This document shows, piece by piece, positions 43,282 through 52,354 of a stretch of DNA of 64,000 bases. The notes under the pieces were generated by a model. The model made no database searches and was not told the origin of the DNA. It was given only the letters and a program-made list of their open reading frames with translations. Position numbers and translations under genes: made by a program. The stretch spans positions 186,001 to 250,000 of the forward strand of contig NZ_BMIQ01000004.1 in assembly GCF_014642635.1 (NCBI RefSeq). The letters run 5' to 3'. Numbering within the stretch: the first letter of the stretch is position 1; every line of letters begins with the position of its first letter. The stretch comes from Aureimonas endophytica. Lineage in GTDB: Bacteria; Pseudomonadota; Alphaproteobacteria; Rhizobiales; Rhizobiaceae.

Positions 43282-43921
43282 TGGTGATCTCGACGCGGCG
43301 GTTCTCGGCGCGGCCGGATTCCGAACGGTTCTCGGCCACCGGCCGGGTCATGCCGTAGCCGCGCACGTCGAGGCGGCGGCCGTCGATGCCCTGGCCGGAC
43401 AGGTAGTCCGCGACGGACAAGGCGCGGCGGCGCGACAGATCGAGATTGTAGGAGGGCGAGCCGACATTGTCGGTATGGCCGGCGACCTCGACCAGGGAAC
43501 GGTCGTATTTGCGTAGGACGATCGCCACCGAGTTCAGCACCGGGCCGAAGGCCGGCAGGATCTGGTCGCCATCGGTCGGGAAGGTGATGTTGGAGGGCAT
43601 GTTGAGGACGATGCTGTTGCCGGTGCGCGTCACCGACACGCCGGTGCCGCGCAGCTGGCCGCGCAGCTCCGCCTCCTGGTTGTCGAGATAGGCGCCGATG
43701 CCGCCGCCGGCGAGCGCGCCGACGCCCGCGCCGACCAGCGCCGCCGTGCCGGAATTGACCCCCGTCGCGCGGCCGATCAGATAGCCGCCGAGCGCGCCGC
43801 CGGCCGCGCCGAGGCCGGCGCCGCCGGCCGTGTTCGAGAGCTTCGATTCGCCGGTATAGGGATCGGTGGTGCAGCCCGCGAGCAGGCTGAGCATGGCGAG
43901 GCTGAGGAGCAGCTTCTTCAT
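43220..43921 (-). CDS. OmpA-family outer-membrane lipoprotein (YiaD-like)
   Basis: 233-residue protein with a lipoprotein signal ending in LLAGC (Cys near residue 17). A Gly/Ala-rich glycine-zipper segment follows (GGAGLGAAGGALGGYLIGRA, about residues 35-80). The C-terminal OmpA domain binds peptidoglycan: ITFPTDGDQILPAF, VEVAGHTDNVGSPSYNLDLS, RRVEITIIP. It tethers the outer membrane to the wall. ATG 43921 puts the signal at the N-terminus. Upstream lies a CtrA-like site with one mismatch (44029-44043). Confidence 0.92.
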   Translation of the reverse strand: MKKLLLSLAMLSLLAGCTTDPYTGESKLSNTAGGAGLGAAGGALGGYLIGRATGVNSGTAALVGAGVGALAGGGIGAYLDNQEAELRGQLRGTGVSVTRTGNSIVLNMPSNITFPTDGDQILPAFGPVLNSVAIVLRKYDRSLVEVAGHTDNVGSPSYNLDLSRRRALSVADYLSGQGIDGRRLDVRGYGMTRPVAENRSESGRAENRRVEITIIPNDGGGAGDGYGRPVAAY

Positions 43922-44028
43922 CGGGTCCTCGAAGGGTGCGGCGGCCGGAACGGCGACGGCGGACGGGCGCCGACGGCGAGCGCCGCCGGCTGCCGCGCCG
44001 TTTCTTGGCAAAGCGTGACCAAATCGAG

Positions 44029-44043
44029 TTGAGTTTTCGTTAA
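44029..44043 (-). promoter_or_regulatory. Weak CtrA-like site upstream of the OmpA-family gene
   Basis: TTGA-N7-TTAA differs from the CtrA consensus TTAA-N7-TTAA by one base. It lies about 110 bases upstream of the lipoprotein start. Envelope genes are common CtrA targets in Alphaproteobacteria, but a single-mismatch match is weak evidence. Confidence 0.25.
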
Positions 44044-44104
44044 ATCGCCGTTTCCGTGCATTCGGCGCCGGCCTGTTGCCGCCGGGTGACGCGGGGCGTC
44101 CGCC

Positions 44105-44560
44105 TCAGCGCTCGAATTTCTCGCCGGCGGCCAGGATCTCCGCCGTCATTTGGGCGAGATCGGCGGCGATCTTCTCGTGCAGCTGGAAGGCGATCTCGGG
44201 ATATTCCTCTAGCATGCGCCGGAAGAGCTGGCGGGTGATGCGGATGAAGTCGCAATCGGTCAGCGTGACGACGGTGACCGGGCGGCGCGTTTCGGTGAGG
44301 AGCGCCATTTCGCCGAGAAGCGCGCCCGGGCCGCAGGTGCCGGCCGAGACCGACGCGCGTCCGTGCTGGCGGAACAGCTCCACCTCGCCGGCCTTGAGGA
44401 CGAAGCCCGCGTCGGAACGGGCGGCGAGGCGGAACAGCGTCTCGCCCTTGCGCAGGCGCCGATGCTCCGCCCCGAAGGCGAGCATGCGGAGCTGGTCGCC
44501 CGACAGGCCCTCGAACAGGGGAACCGAGGCCAGCACCGCGATGTCGCTTTCGAGGCTCAT
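44105..44560 (-). CDS. Cyclic nucleotide-binding (Crp-like sensor) domain protein
   Basis: 151-residue stand-alone cNMP-binding beta-barrel: VPLFEGLSGDQLRMLAFGAE, LRKGETLFRLAARSDAGFVL, and the phosphate cassette-like GPGALLGEMALLTETRRPVTV, where Arg-Arg follows the expected position. It lacks a helix-turn-helix, so it is not a transcription factor by itself. It lies 198 bases downstream of a response regulator gene in the same direction. Partner unknown. Confidence 0.87.
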   Translation of the reverse strand: MSLESDIAVLASVPLFEGLSGDQLRMLAFGAEHRRLRKGETLFRLAARSDAGFVLKAGEVELFRQHGRASVSAGTCGPGALLGEMALLTETRRPVTVVTLTDCDFIRITRQLFRRMLEEYPEIAFQLHEKIAADLAQMTAEILAAGEKFER

Positions 44561-44758
44561 CCGGCGCCGTTCACTCCCCTTCCGGCGGCACGCATCCCTG
44601 GCGCTCCGGCCGAACCCATTACGAATCCCTTCGCCGCCATCGTCGCGAATGGCGGCCGGGTGATTCTATAGCTCCAACCGGAACCCAAGGAAATGCGGGC
44701 GTCGATGCCGCACGCGTCGCGCGTCAGGCCGGCGCAAGCCTTCTCCGCCGGCGTGGCG

Positions 44759-45442
44759 TCACGGCATCAGTTTGTAGCCGCCGGCCTCCGTCACGATGAG
44801 GCGCGCATTGCCGGGATCCGGCTCGATCTTCTGGCGCAGGCGATAGACATGGGTTTCCAGCGTGTGCGTGGTGACGCCGGAATTGTAGCCCCAGACCTCC
44901 TCCAGGAGCACGTCGCGGGTGATGACCCGCCGGTCGGCCCGGTAGAGGTAGCGGATGATCGCCGTTTCCTTCTCGGTGAGGCGGATCTTGCCGCCGCGCT
45001 CGTCGAGCAGCACCTTCTGGCTCGGCTTGAAGATATAGGGGCCGACCTGGAAGGTGGCGTCCTCGCTCTGCTCGTGCTGGCGCAGCTGCGCGCGGATGCG
45101 GGCGAGCAGCACCGCGAAGCGGAAGGGCTTCGTCACATAGTCGTTGGCGCCCGCCTCCAGGCCGAGGATCGTGTCCGAATCGGTGTCGTGGCCGGTGAGG
45201 ATGATGATCGGCGCCTTGAAGCCGGACTTGCGCAGCACCTTCACCGCCTCGCGTCCGTCCATGTCCGGCAGGCCGACATCCATGCAGACGAGATCGACGA
45301 GACCGGCGCGGGCCGCCGCGATGCCCTTCGTCGCGGTCGCCTCTTGCGAGACGGTGAATTCCTCGTGCAGGGATAGCTGCTCGGCGAGGGTCTGCCTCAG
45401 ATCGTCGTCATCGTCCACGATCAGGATGCTGCGCGCGCTCAT
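44759..45442 (-). CDS. OmpR-type response regulator (CenR-like)
   Basis: 227-residue two-component regulator. The receiver domain has the acidic cluster in ILIVDDDDDLRQTL, the phosphoacceptor Asp in DLVCMDVGLPDMDG, Thr in IILTGHDTD and Lys in YVTKPFRFAVL. The winged-helix domain is in the C-terminal half (IRLTEKETAIIRYLYRA, TLETHVYRLRQKI). It is similar to the alphaproteobacterial envelope regulator CenR, from memory and not certain. No histidine kinase gene is adjacent. It is divergent from an L,D-transpeptidase gene, consistent with an envelope role. Confidence 0.9.
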   Translation of the reverse strand: MSARSILIVDDDDDLRQTLAEQLSLHEEFTVSQEATATKGIAAARAGLVDLVCMDVGLPDMDGREAVKVLRKSGFKAPIIILTGHDTDSDTILGLEAGANDYVTKPFRFAVLLARIRAQLRQHEQSEDATFQVGPYIFKPSQKVLLDERGGKIRLTEKETAIIRYLYRADRRVITRDVLLEEVWGYNSGVTTHTLETHVYRLRQKIEPDPGNARLIVTEAGGYKLMP

Positions 45443-45559
45443 ACTCTCGTTTCGCCTCGTCCCGGGGGTGTACGTTCCGCCGCCGGTTCGAAAGGGCGAC
45501 GCTCCGGTGTCTCAAATTCCGATGTCTTGGGCCAAAATAGGTCGCTTCTCCTGAACGTC

Positions 45560-46096
45560 ATGCCTTCCGTCCCGTCAAGCGCCACGATTCTCGTCCGCCG
45601 GTCGCCGTCCTCGCCGACGCGCGGCATTCTCCAGGCCGGGCCGTTGCGGCTGCCGGCGGCGCTCGGCCGCAGCGGCATCGGCACGGGCAAGCGCGAGGGC
45701 GACGGCGTGACGCCGCTCGGCACGATGGCGCTTCTCTCCGCCTGGCGCCGGCCGGGCCGCATGCCCGGGCTGCGCTCCGGCCTGCCGCTGCGTCTCGCCC
45801 GCGACTGCGACGGCTGGTGCGACGCGCCGGACCATCCCGCCTATAACCGGCCCGTGCGCCTGCCCCATCCGGCGAGCGCCGAGACGATGCGGCGGAGCGA
45901 CCGGCTCTACGACTTCGTCGTGGTGCTGGACTGGAACCTGCGGCGCCGGGCGCGCGGGCGCGGTAGCGCCATCTTCCTGCACATCGCCAAGGAGGGCTAT
46001 CAGCCGACCGCCGGCTGCGTCGCCCTGTCCCCGGCCGACATGCGCCGCCTCGCGCCTTTCCTGAAGCGCGGCACGCGGCTGCGCGTCCTCGGCTAG
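45560..46096 (+). CDS. L,D-transpeptidase (YkuD) family protein
   Basis: 178-residue protein dominated by a YkuD catalytic domain: GKREGDGVTPLG early, FLHIAKEGYQPTAGCVAL with the active-site His and Cys, and SPADMRRLAPFLKRG at the end. Such enzymes form 3-3 peptidoglycan cross-links or attach proteins to the wall. It has no clear signal peptide at the chosen ATG (45560); the upstream extension does not provide one. It is divergent from the OmpR-type regulator, which may control it. Confidence 0.85.
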   Translation: MPSVPSSATILVRRSPSSPTRGILQAGPLRLPAALGRSGIGTGKREGDGVTPLGTMALLSAWRRPGRMPGLRSGLPLRLARDCDGWCDAPDHPAYNRPVRLPHPASAETMRRSDRLYDFVVVLDWNLRRRARGRGSAIFLHIAKEGYQPTAGCVALSPADMRRLAPFLKRGTRLRVLG

Positions 46097-46097
46097 G

Positions 46098-46123
46098 GGA
46101 ACGCCTCGCGGGCTCCGCTCGTT
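46098..46123 (+). promoter_or_regulatory. EcfG-type (general stress sigma factor) promoter
   Basis: GGAAC, 17 bases, CGTT: an exact match to the -35/-10 pattern of the alphaproteobacterial general stress response (EcfG/RpoE2, PhyR-NepR cascade). It lies 42 bases upstream of the FdhF-type gene and in the same direction. Only one exact intergenic match of this kind was noticed in the window. Confidence 0.55.
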
Positions 46124-46165
46124 TGCCGGGAAGGCGCGCCATCCGCCCGGTCCGGAGTTCCATCC

Positions 46166-48475
46166 ATGAAGCGCAGCGAAATCACCGACCATCCGACCGT
46201 CGTGCCCTACAGCCATCCGTCCGGAGGCTGGGGATCGCTGAAATCCGTGACGGAGAAGACGCTCGCCGAGGGTCTGTCCGTCGAGACCATGGCGCAGATG
46301 CTGACCAAGCAGAACAAGGCGGACGGCTACATGTGCGTCTCCTGTTCCTGGGCCAAGCCCGCCGAGCCGCATCTCGCCGAATTCTGCGAGAACGGCGCCA
46401 AGGCGACCGTCTGGGAAGTGACGCGCAAGCGCTGCGACCGCGACTTCTTCGCCACGCATCGCGTCTCGGAGCTTCTCGACTGGACCGACCACGAATTGGA
46501 GAAGCAGGGCCGCCTCACCACGCCGATGCGCTACGACGCCTCGCTCGACCAGTATATTCCGGTGAAATGGGAGGACGCCTTCCGCGAGATCGGCGCGGAG
46601 CTCAACCGGCTCGATCCGAAATCGGTGATCTTCTACGCCTCCGGCCGCGCCTCGCTCGAAGCCTCGCATATGTGGCAGCTTCTCGCCCGCATCTACGGCA
46701 CGAACAACCTGCCCGATTCCTCGAACATGTGCCACGAATCGACGTCGGTCGGCCTGCCGAAGTCGATCGGCGTGCCGGTCGGCACCGTGCAGCTCGAGGA
46801 TTTCGAGCAATGCGACATGATGTTCTTCTTCGGCCACAACACCGGCACCAACGCGCCGCGCCTCCTGCATCAGGTGCATGACGCGCGCAAGCGCGGCGTG
46901 CCGGTCGTCACCTTCAATCCCTTGCCGGAGCGCGGGCTCGTCCGCTTCAAGGACCCGCAATCGCCGATCGAGATGCTGTCGCCCGACGAGGGCGTGAAGA
47001 TGTCGAGCGACTTCTTCCAGGTGCGCTCCGGCGGCGACATCGCGGCGATGACCGGCATCGCCAAGGCGGTGCTGGAGCTCGACGACGCGGCCAAGGCGAC
47101 CGGCGGCGAGCGGGCGCTCGATGTCGCCTTCATCGCCGAGCATTGCCACGACTTCGAGGCGTTCGAGGCCTTCGTGCGCGCGGCCGACTGGGCCGAGATC
47201 GAGCGCGTCTCCGGCATCGCGCGCGCCGATCTCGAACGGGTCGGGGCGCAATATGCCAAGGCCAAGGCGGTGATCGCCAATTACGGCATGGGCCTCACCC
47301 AGCATCGCCACGGCGTCCAGAACGTCCAGATGTTGTGCAACCTTCTCCTGATGCGCGGCAATATCGGCAAGCCGGGCGCCGGCGTCTCCCCGATCCGCGG
47401 CCATTCCAACGTCCAGGGCCAGCGCACCGTCGGCATCACCGAGAAGCCGGAACTCGCCCCGCTCGACAAGTTCGCCGAGATCTACGGCTTCGAGCCGCCG
47501 CGCGAGAAGGGCAAGGCGACGGTCGAGGCCTGCGAGGGCCTTCTCGACGGCTCGGTAAAGGGCTTCATCGCGCTCGGCGGCAATTTCGCCCGCGCCGTGC
47601 CGGAAACCGAGAAGATCGAGGCCGCCTGGCGCAAGCTGCGCCTGTCGGTGCAGATCGCGACGAAGCTCAACCGCAACCACCTCCTGCCGGGCGAGGTCAC
47701 CTATCTCCTGCCCTGTCTCGGTCGCATCGAGGAGGACATGCAGGCCGGCGGCCCGCAGCATGTCTCGATGGAGGATTCGACGGCTTGCATCCACGGCTCG
47801 ATCGGCTGGCGCAAGCCGGCCTCGCCGGAACTCCTGTCCGAGCCGAGGATCATCGCCGAACTCGCCAAGGCGACGGTGCCTGGCCGCTCCACCGTGCCCT
47901 GGGACGAATGGGTCGGCGACTATTCGAAGATCCGCGACGCGATGGCCCGGATCTGGCCGGACTTCCACGACTTCAACGCGCGCTTCCTGAAGCCCGGCGG
48001 CTTCCACCGCGATCTCGCCGCCTGCCGGCGCGAATGGAAGACGGAAAGCGGCAAGGCGAATTTCATCGTGCCGGACGGCTTCGACGTCAATCCCGACATC
48101 GAGGTCGACGGCAAGCATGTCCTGTCGCTCCTGACCATCCGCTCCAACGACCAGTTCAACACGACGGTCTACGGCTATGACGACCGGCTGCGCGGCATTA
48201 AGGGCTCGCGCATGATCATCCTGATGAATGCCGAGGACATGGCGCGGCTGGGGCTGAAGGACGAGGACCGGGTGGATCTGCGCACTCATGCCGACGACGG
48301 CGTGGAGCGAAAGGTGGAGGACTATCGCGTCCACGCCTTCTCCATCCCGCGCGGGGCGGTGGCGGGCTACTATCCGGAGCTCAACCCGCTGATCCCGCTC
48401 TGGCACCACGATTCGCAGGCCCATACGCCGGCGGCGAAATCGGTTCCGGTCGAGATCCTGCGCCGGTCGAGTTGA
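46166..48475 (+). CDS. FdhF/YdeP-family molybdopterin oxidoreductase
   Basis: 769-residue molybdopterin-dependent oxidoreductase of the YdeP type, distantly related to formate dehydrogenase alpha subunits. Seen are the CVSCSWAKP segment near the N-terminus, molybdopterin-binding SNMCHESTSVGLPKSIG and FFFGHNTGTNAPRLLHQ, GVSPIRGHSNVQGQRTVGI, and a C-terminal dinucleotide-binding domain (TIRSNDQFNTTVYGYDDR). It has no signal peptide, so it is cytoplasmic. No fdhD or electron-transfer subunit is adjacent. Substrate unknown; homologues are linked to acid and stress resistance. Confidence 0.92.
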   Translation: MKRSEITDHPTVVPYSHPSGGWGSLKSVTEKTLAEGLSVETMAQMLTKQNKADGYMCVSCSWAKPAEPHLAEFCENGAKATVWEVTRKRCDRDFFATHRVSELLDWTDHELEKQGRLTTPMRYDASLDQYIPVKWEDAFREIGAELNRLDPKSVIFYASGRASLEASHMWQLLARIYGTNNLPDSSNMCHESTSVGLPKSIGVPVGTVQLEDFEQCDMMFFFGHNTGTNAPRLLHQVHDARKRGVPVVTFNPLPERGLVRFKDPQSPIEMLSPDEGVKMSSDFFQVRSGGDIAAMTGIAKAVLELDDAAKATGGERALDVAFIAEHCHDFEAFEAFVRAADWAEIERVSGIARADLERVGAQYAKAKAVIANYGMGLTQHRHGVQNVQMLCNLLLMRGNIGKPGAGVSPIRGHSNVQGQRTVGITEKPELAPLDKFAEIYGFEPPREKGKATVEACEGLLDGSVKGFIALGGNFARAVPETEKIEAAWRKLRLSVQIATKLNRNHLLPGEVTYLLPCLGRIEEDMQAGGPQHVSMEDSTACIHGSIGWRKPASPELLSEPRIIAELAKATVPGRSTVPWDEWVGDYSKIRDAMARIWPDFHDFNARFLKPGGFHRDLAACRREWKTESGKANFIVPDGFDVNPDIEVDGKHVLSLLTIRSNDQFNTTVYGYDDRLRGIKGSRMIILMNAEDMARLGLKDEDRVDLRTHADDGVERKVEDYRVHAFSIPRGAVAGYYPELNPLIPLWHHDSQAHTPAAKSVPVEILRRSS

Positions 48476-48488
48476 GCGCGTTGCCCCG

Positions 48489-50144
48489 TCAGGCGGCGTG
48501 GCTTTGGCGCCGGCGGCGCTCGGCCTCCCGCCGGTCGAGCCCGTCCAGCCAGACGACGCGGTTCCGTCCGGCGGCCTTGGCGGCATAGAGCCGGGCGTCG
48601 GCCCGGGCGATGCCGGCCTGGACATCCTCGCGCGGCGGACAATCGGCCAGCCCGATGCTCATCGTCACGCGCAGATCGGGATGGATCGCCGCCCAGTCGG
48701 CGCCTTCGATCCGCTGGCGGACGGTCTCGCAGAGACGGCGCGTTCCGGCGGGATCCTCGCTGTCGATGACGAGCGCGAATTCCTCGCCGCCGAGCCGGGC
48801 CGCATGGTCGCCCGGCCCGCAGCTCGCGCTGAGAATGTCGGCGACGCGCCGCAGGACCTCGTCGCCGACGAGATGCGAGAAGCGGTCGTTGATCTGCTTG
48901 AAGTGATCGAGATCGACCATGGCGATGGCGAAGCCGCGCTCGCGGGCGGCGCAGGCTGTCATCAGCTCGTCGAAGGCGCGGCGATTGGCGATCCCGGTCA
49001 GGGGATCGAGAAGCAGGGTGCGCGCCAGCGCCGCCACCTGCGCCTCGGCCTTGTCGGCGAGCTCGCGATAGCGGTTCGTCTCGTAATGGATCTCGGCGAT
49101 CCGCGCCCGGCGCTGCGCCTTCTCCGAGGTGAAGAGACCGAAGGCCTCGTGGAAGCGCTTGAAATAAGCGAGGGCGAGGTCGTGGCGCCCGTTCAGCTCG
49201 TGGATTTCCGACAGATAGCGGAGCGCGAAATGGGCGGAAGTGACGTTCTCCGTCCGCTCCGCCACGACGAGCGCCGCCTCGCAGACGTGAAGGGCCTCTT
49301 CGAAGCGGCACATCTGGATGAGCACCTGCGCCTTCGTGTAGAGGAAATGCCCGAGCGATCGCGGCCCGAGCTCGCCGCCGGCCTGTTCGTGGCGTCCCAG
49401 ATAGCGGAGGGCCTCCTCCGTCCGCTCCGCCGTGCAGAGATATTCGGCGGCGTTGCAGAGACCGAGCCGCAGGCCCCAGGCGTCGCCGGCCGTTTCGGCC
49501 AGGGCGATGGCCTCGTCGTTGAGGGTGAGGGCGAGTTCCGTCGCCTGCCCCTGGAGAGCCGCGTCGCCCTCCCGCCTGGCGCGTATGGCGCGGTCCGCAT
49601 GGACGCCGGCGAGATTGATCAGCCACCAGCCGAGCACGATCGGATCGCCGAGGTCGCGCGCCTGCGCCACCGCCTGCTCGCAGAGTTCGAGCGCGCGTTC
49701 GAGCTGGCTGCTGTACCAGAAGACGACGCCGAGAACATTGGTGGCGAAGCAGAGGGTGGACGGGCGCACGCCCGGCTCCCGGGCGAGCCGCAGGGCCTCG
49801 ACGCCGCCTTGCCCGGCTTCGTCGGTCAGCCCGGCTTCGAGCAGCAGCCAAGCCTGCATCGCCGCCGTCCAGGCGAGGCCGTCGGCCTGGCGCAGGTCCT
49901 GCCAGATCTGCCGCGCCGCATGGATATGGGCGCTGCCCTCTTCGAGGCGCGAGGTCTGGAAGCCGAACCAGGCGAGTTGCTGATGCGCGAAGGCGATCGT
50001 CTCGCGATCCGCCGCGCCGCGTGCGCGCTCCAGGATCCGCTTGGCGAGCGACGCGGCGCGATCCGGCTCGCCACGGCGGCCCAGCGCCCAGGCCGCCTTC
50101 AGCCGGGTGCGGAAACGTGCTGGAAAAGCGATATCGCTGAGCAC
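48489..50144 (-). CDS. TPR-repeat diguanylate cyclase
   Basis: 551-residue cytoplasmic protein. Residues about 15-350 are helical repeats of TPR type (for example FHEAFGLFTSEKAQRRARIA at the end). A short coiled-coil linker and a GGDEF domain (about 385-535) with the intact active site RLGGEEFALV follow, so c-di-GMP synthesis is expected. The usual inhibitory RxxD motif five residues before the active site is not present (CGPGD instead). There are no membrane helices. The TPR part should bind a partner or ligand that controls activity. Confidence 0.9.
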   Translation of the reverse strand: MLSDIAFPARFRTRLKAAWALGRRGEPDRAASLAKRILERARGAADRETIAFAHQQLAWFGFQTSRLEEGSAHIHAARQIWQDLRQADGLAWTAAMQAWLLLEAGLTDEAGQGGVEALRLAREPGVRPSTLCFATNVLGVVFWYSSQLERALELCEQAVAQARDLGDPIVLGWWLINLAGVHADRAIRARREGDAALQGQATELALTLNDEAIALAETAGDAWGLRLGLCNAAEYLCTAERTEEALRYLGRHEQAGGELGPRSLGHFLYTKAQVLIQMCRFEEALHVCEAALVVAERTENVTSAHFALRYLSEIHELNGRHDLALAYFKRFHEAFGLFTSEKAQRRARIAEIHYETNRYRELADKAEAQVAALARTLLLDPLTGIANRRAFDELMTACAARERGFAIAMVDLDHFKQINDRFSHLVGDEVLRRVADILSASCGPGDHAARLGGEEFALVIDSEDPAGTRRLCETVRQRIEGADWAAIHPDLRVTMSIGLADCPPREDVQAGIARADARLYAAKAAGRNRVVWLDGLDRREAERRRRQSHAA

Positions 50145-50240
50145 GGTTCCGGCCCTTGATTTTTCTTGTGACGAGCCTACGGCGAAAAGCTTAACGCGAC
50201 GTAAGGCTTTGCTCTCGGGCCGAGGCGCCGACGCCTTGGA

Positions 50241-50468
50241 TCAGGATTTCTCCGCGCCTTCCAACCGCTTGCTCTTGCCCTGCAATTCGTCGATCAGGCG
50301 CGAGGCGTCGGCCTTGGTGAGGGAATCGTCGAATTCGCGGCCAGTCTCCTCGCAGAGCGTCTTGAGATAGGAGGCCTGGGCGCCCGTCATCGGCTCGTCG
50401 CCGGTGGTCCAGTCGGACGGGTCCTTCTCGGCATTGGACGGAGCGGCATTCTTCGGATTGTCGGTCAT
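50241..50468 (-). CDS. DUF3072 family small protein
   Basis: 75-residue acidic protein with the DUF3072 core TGAQASYLKTLCEETGREF followed by LTKADASRLIDELQG. The ATG at 50468 is chosen because the frame upstream lacks similarity. Function unknown; similar proteins often appear among stress-induced genes. A GGAAC-N16-CATT sequence (50498-50522 on the minus strand) differs by one base from the EcfG promoter and has suitable spacing. Confidence 0.8.
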   Translation of the reverse strand: MTDNPKNAAPSNAEKDPSDWTTGDEPMTGAQASYLKTLCEETGREFDDSLTKADASRLIDELQGKSKRLEGAEKS

Positions 50469-50589
50469 CGGTTCATCCCATCGCGGAATGTTCCGGTAAT
50501 GTTCATGCAGCGCCGAAGTTCCGGCGGCGGGAAGTCGCAAGGCTCGGGTCTCGTCTCCGGCGGAGCCCTTCGGGATGCCGGAGATAGTG

Positions 50590-51024
50590 TCAGAGACCGA
50601 GCGTCTCCGGGTCGAGGCCGCCCATGCGGCAGACGATGCGGAATTCCTCCTCCGTGACCGGCTGGACCGAGAGACGGGAATTCTTGGCGAGCACCATCTC
50701 GGCGAGGGAGGGCTCGGCCTTGATCTCCTCCAGCGTCACCGGTCGCGGCAGGTCGGCGAGCGCCTTTAGGTCGACGCAGTCCCAGGGTCCGCCCTCGGCG
50801 GTGGAATCGGGATGGGCTTCCGTCGCCACCTCGACCAGCCCGACCACGGCCTTCCCCTCGTTGGAATGGTAGAAGAATCCGCGCTCGCCGCGCTTCATCG
50901 CGCGCATCAGGTTGCGGGCCTGATAGTTGCGCACGCCGTCCCATTCCTGCCCGGCCTCGCCCTTGGCCTTCTGCTTCTCCCAGGACCAGGACGAGGGCTC
51001 GGACTTGAACAGCCAATAGGCCAT
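50590..51024 (-). CDS. EVE-domain protein
   Basis: 144-residue EVE domain (PUA-like fold), with WLFKSEPSSWSWEKQ, WDGVRNYQARNLMRAMKRGE, GFFYHSNEGKAVVGLVEV and WDCVDLKAL. The fold binds modified bases; related human protein is THYN1. The role in bacteria is not settled. It is followed upstream, four bases away, by a YciI-family gene, so the two are probably co-transcribed. Confidence 0.93.
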   Translation of the reverse strand: MAYWLFKSEPSSWSWEKQKAKGEAGQEWDGVRNYQARNLMRAMKRGERGFFYHSNEGKAVVGLVEVATEAHPDSTAEGGPWDCVDLKALADLPRPVTLEEIKAEPSLAEMVLAKNSRLSVQPVTEEEFRIVCRMGGLDPETLGL

Positions 51025-51028
51025 CGGC

Positions 51029-51316
51029 TCAGGCGTCCGGATTGTTGACGGTCCAGTTCCAGCGGCGCACCGCGACGCTCTCGAAGAGGCCGGCCTTGGC
51101 ATAGGGATCGGCATCGGCGATGGCGCGGGCCTCGCCCTCGTCGCCGGTATCGACCACGAGCAGGCTGCCGACCGGCTTTTCGTCCGCGCCGAGGAAGGGG
51201 CCGGCGAATTTCAGCCGCTCGCCCAGCGCCTTCAGATGGGCGAGATGATCGGTGCGGGTCGCGAGCCGCAGCTCCAGCGAATTCGGCTTGTCCTCGCAGA
51301 GAATGGCGAAAAGCAT
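51029..51316 (-). CDS. YciI-family protein
   Basis: 95-residue alpha/beta ferredoxin-like protein: RTDHLAHLKALGERLKFAGPF, SLLVVDTGDEGEARAIADADPYAKAGLFE, RRWNWTVNN. The conserved His-Asp region typical of YciI is present. Members are thought to be small enzymes with mostly unknown substrates. It lies between gpsA and the EVE gene in one direction. Confidence 0.92.
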   Translation of the reverse strand: MLFAILCEDKPNSLELRLATRTDHLAHLKALGERLKFAGPFLGADEKPVGSLLVVDTGDEGEARAIADADPYAKAGLFESVAVRRWNWTVNNPDA

Positions 51317-51373
51317 CGTGTCCCGTCCCGTGAAGCGCTCCTCCTCTGCGGTTAGCGGCGGGCGCCGCCGCTT

Positions 51374-52354
51374 TCAATCGGATTCACGCTTCAGCGGGCG
51401 CGAAAGCAGGCGCCGGGCCGCCTCGTCCACCGAAAGCTCGTCGGCGAGGATCGCGGCGACCGTCGCGATGAGCGGCGCGTCGATGCCGTGGCGGCGGGCG
51501 AGATCGGCGGCCATCGCGGCGGAGAAGACGCCCTCGGCGAGCTTCAGCCCGGCGAGATCCGCGCCGCGCCCGAGGGCGAGGCCATAGGCGAAGTTGCGCG
51601 ATTGCGGGCCGGAACAGGTGAGAACGAGATCGCCGAGGCCGGAGAGGCCCGTCATCGTTTCCGGCCGGGCGCCGAGCGCCTCGCCGAGCCGGCGCAATTC
51701 GCCGAGACCGCGCGTCACCACCGCCGCGCCGGCCGAGGCGCCGAGGCCGCGCCCGGCGACGATGCCGGCGGCGATGGCCAGCACGTTCTTCAGGGCGCCG
51801 CCCGCCTCGACGCCGAGAATGTCGGTCGAGGCATAGATACGGAAGGTCTCGGTGGAGAGCGCGAGGGCGAGGCGGTCGGCCGCGTCCGGCGCCGCCGCCG
51901 CCAGCGTCACCGCCGTCGGCAGCCCGGCCGCGACGTCGGCGGCGAAGCTCGGCCCCGACAGGACGGCGATGCGGGCACCGCCGAGATGCTCGGCGGCGAT
52001 CTCGCTGGCGAAGCGGCCGGTGCCGCGCTCGATGCCCTTGGCGCAGAGGACGAGGGGAGCCTCGGCCGGGCAGGCCGCCGCAAGGGCGGGCAGGATCTCG
52101 CGCAGCGTCTGGGCCGGGGTGACGAGGAGGACGATCGCCGCGCCCGCCAGCGCCGCGCCGAGATCGCTCGTCGCCCGGAGGGCGGGTGGCAGGTCCAGCC
52201 CGGGCAGATAGCGCCGGTTGCGCCGGGTCTCCGTGATGTCGGCGACCGTCGCCGGATCGCGGGCATAGAGAACCGTCTCCCGTCCGGCCCGCGCTTCCAG
52301 CGCCGCCAGCGCCGTGCCCCAGGCGCCGCCGCCGATCACCGCGATCCGGCTCAT
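51374..52354 (-). CDS. gpsA: Glycerol-3-phosphate dehydrogenase (NAD(P)+)
   Basis: 326-residue enzyme supplying sn-glycerol 3-phosphate for phospholipids. It has [16 protein letters not shown] (nucleotide binding), [14 protein letters not shown], the catalytic Lys in [16 protein letters not shown], and [13 protein letters not shown]. The ATG at 52354 overlaps the tsaD stop by four bases, so translation is coupled. Confidence 0.96.
   Translation of the reverse strand: MSRIAVIGGGAWGTALAALEARAGRETVLYARDPATVADITETRRNRRYLPGLDLPPALRATSDLGAALAGAAIVLLVTPAQTLREILPALAAACPAEAPLVLCAKGIERGTGRFASEIAAEHLGGARIAVLSGPSFAADVAAGLPTAVTLAAAAPDAADRLALALSTETFRIYASTDILGVEAGGALKNVLAIAAGIVAGRGLGASAGAAVVTRGLGELRRLGEALGARPETMTGLSGLGDLVLTCSGPQSRNFAYGLALGRGADLAGLKLAEGVFSAAMAADLARRHGIDAPLIATVAAILADELSVDEAARRLLSRPLKRESD

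Noticed and set aside
44590-44660. GCCGCCAT/ATGGCGGC hairpin as terminator of the response regulator or cyclic-nucleotide gene
   Set aside because: No T-run on either strand, and it lies between two genes of the same direction, upstream of the second one; too weak to call.
45575-48625. 1016-codon open frame on the minus strand opposite the FdhF-type gene
   Set aside because: Shadow frame for the same reason. It spans several plus-strand genes and an intergenic region.
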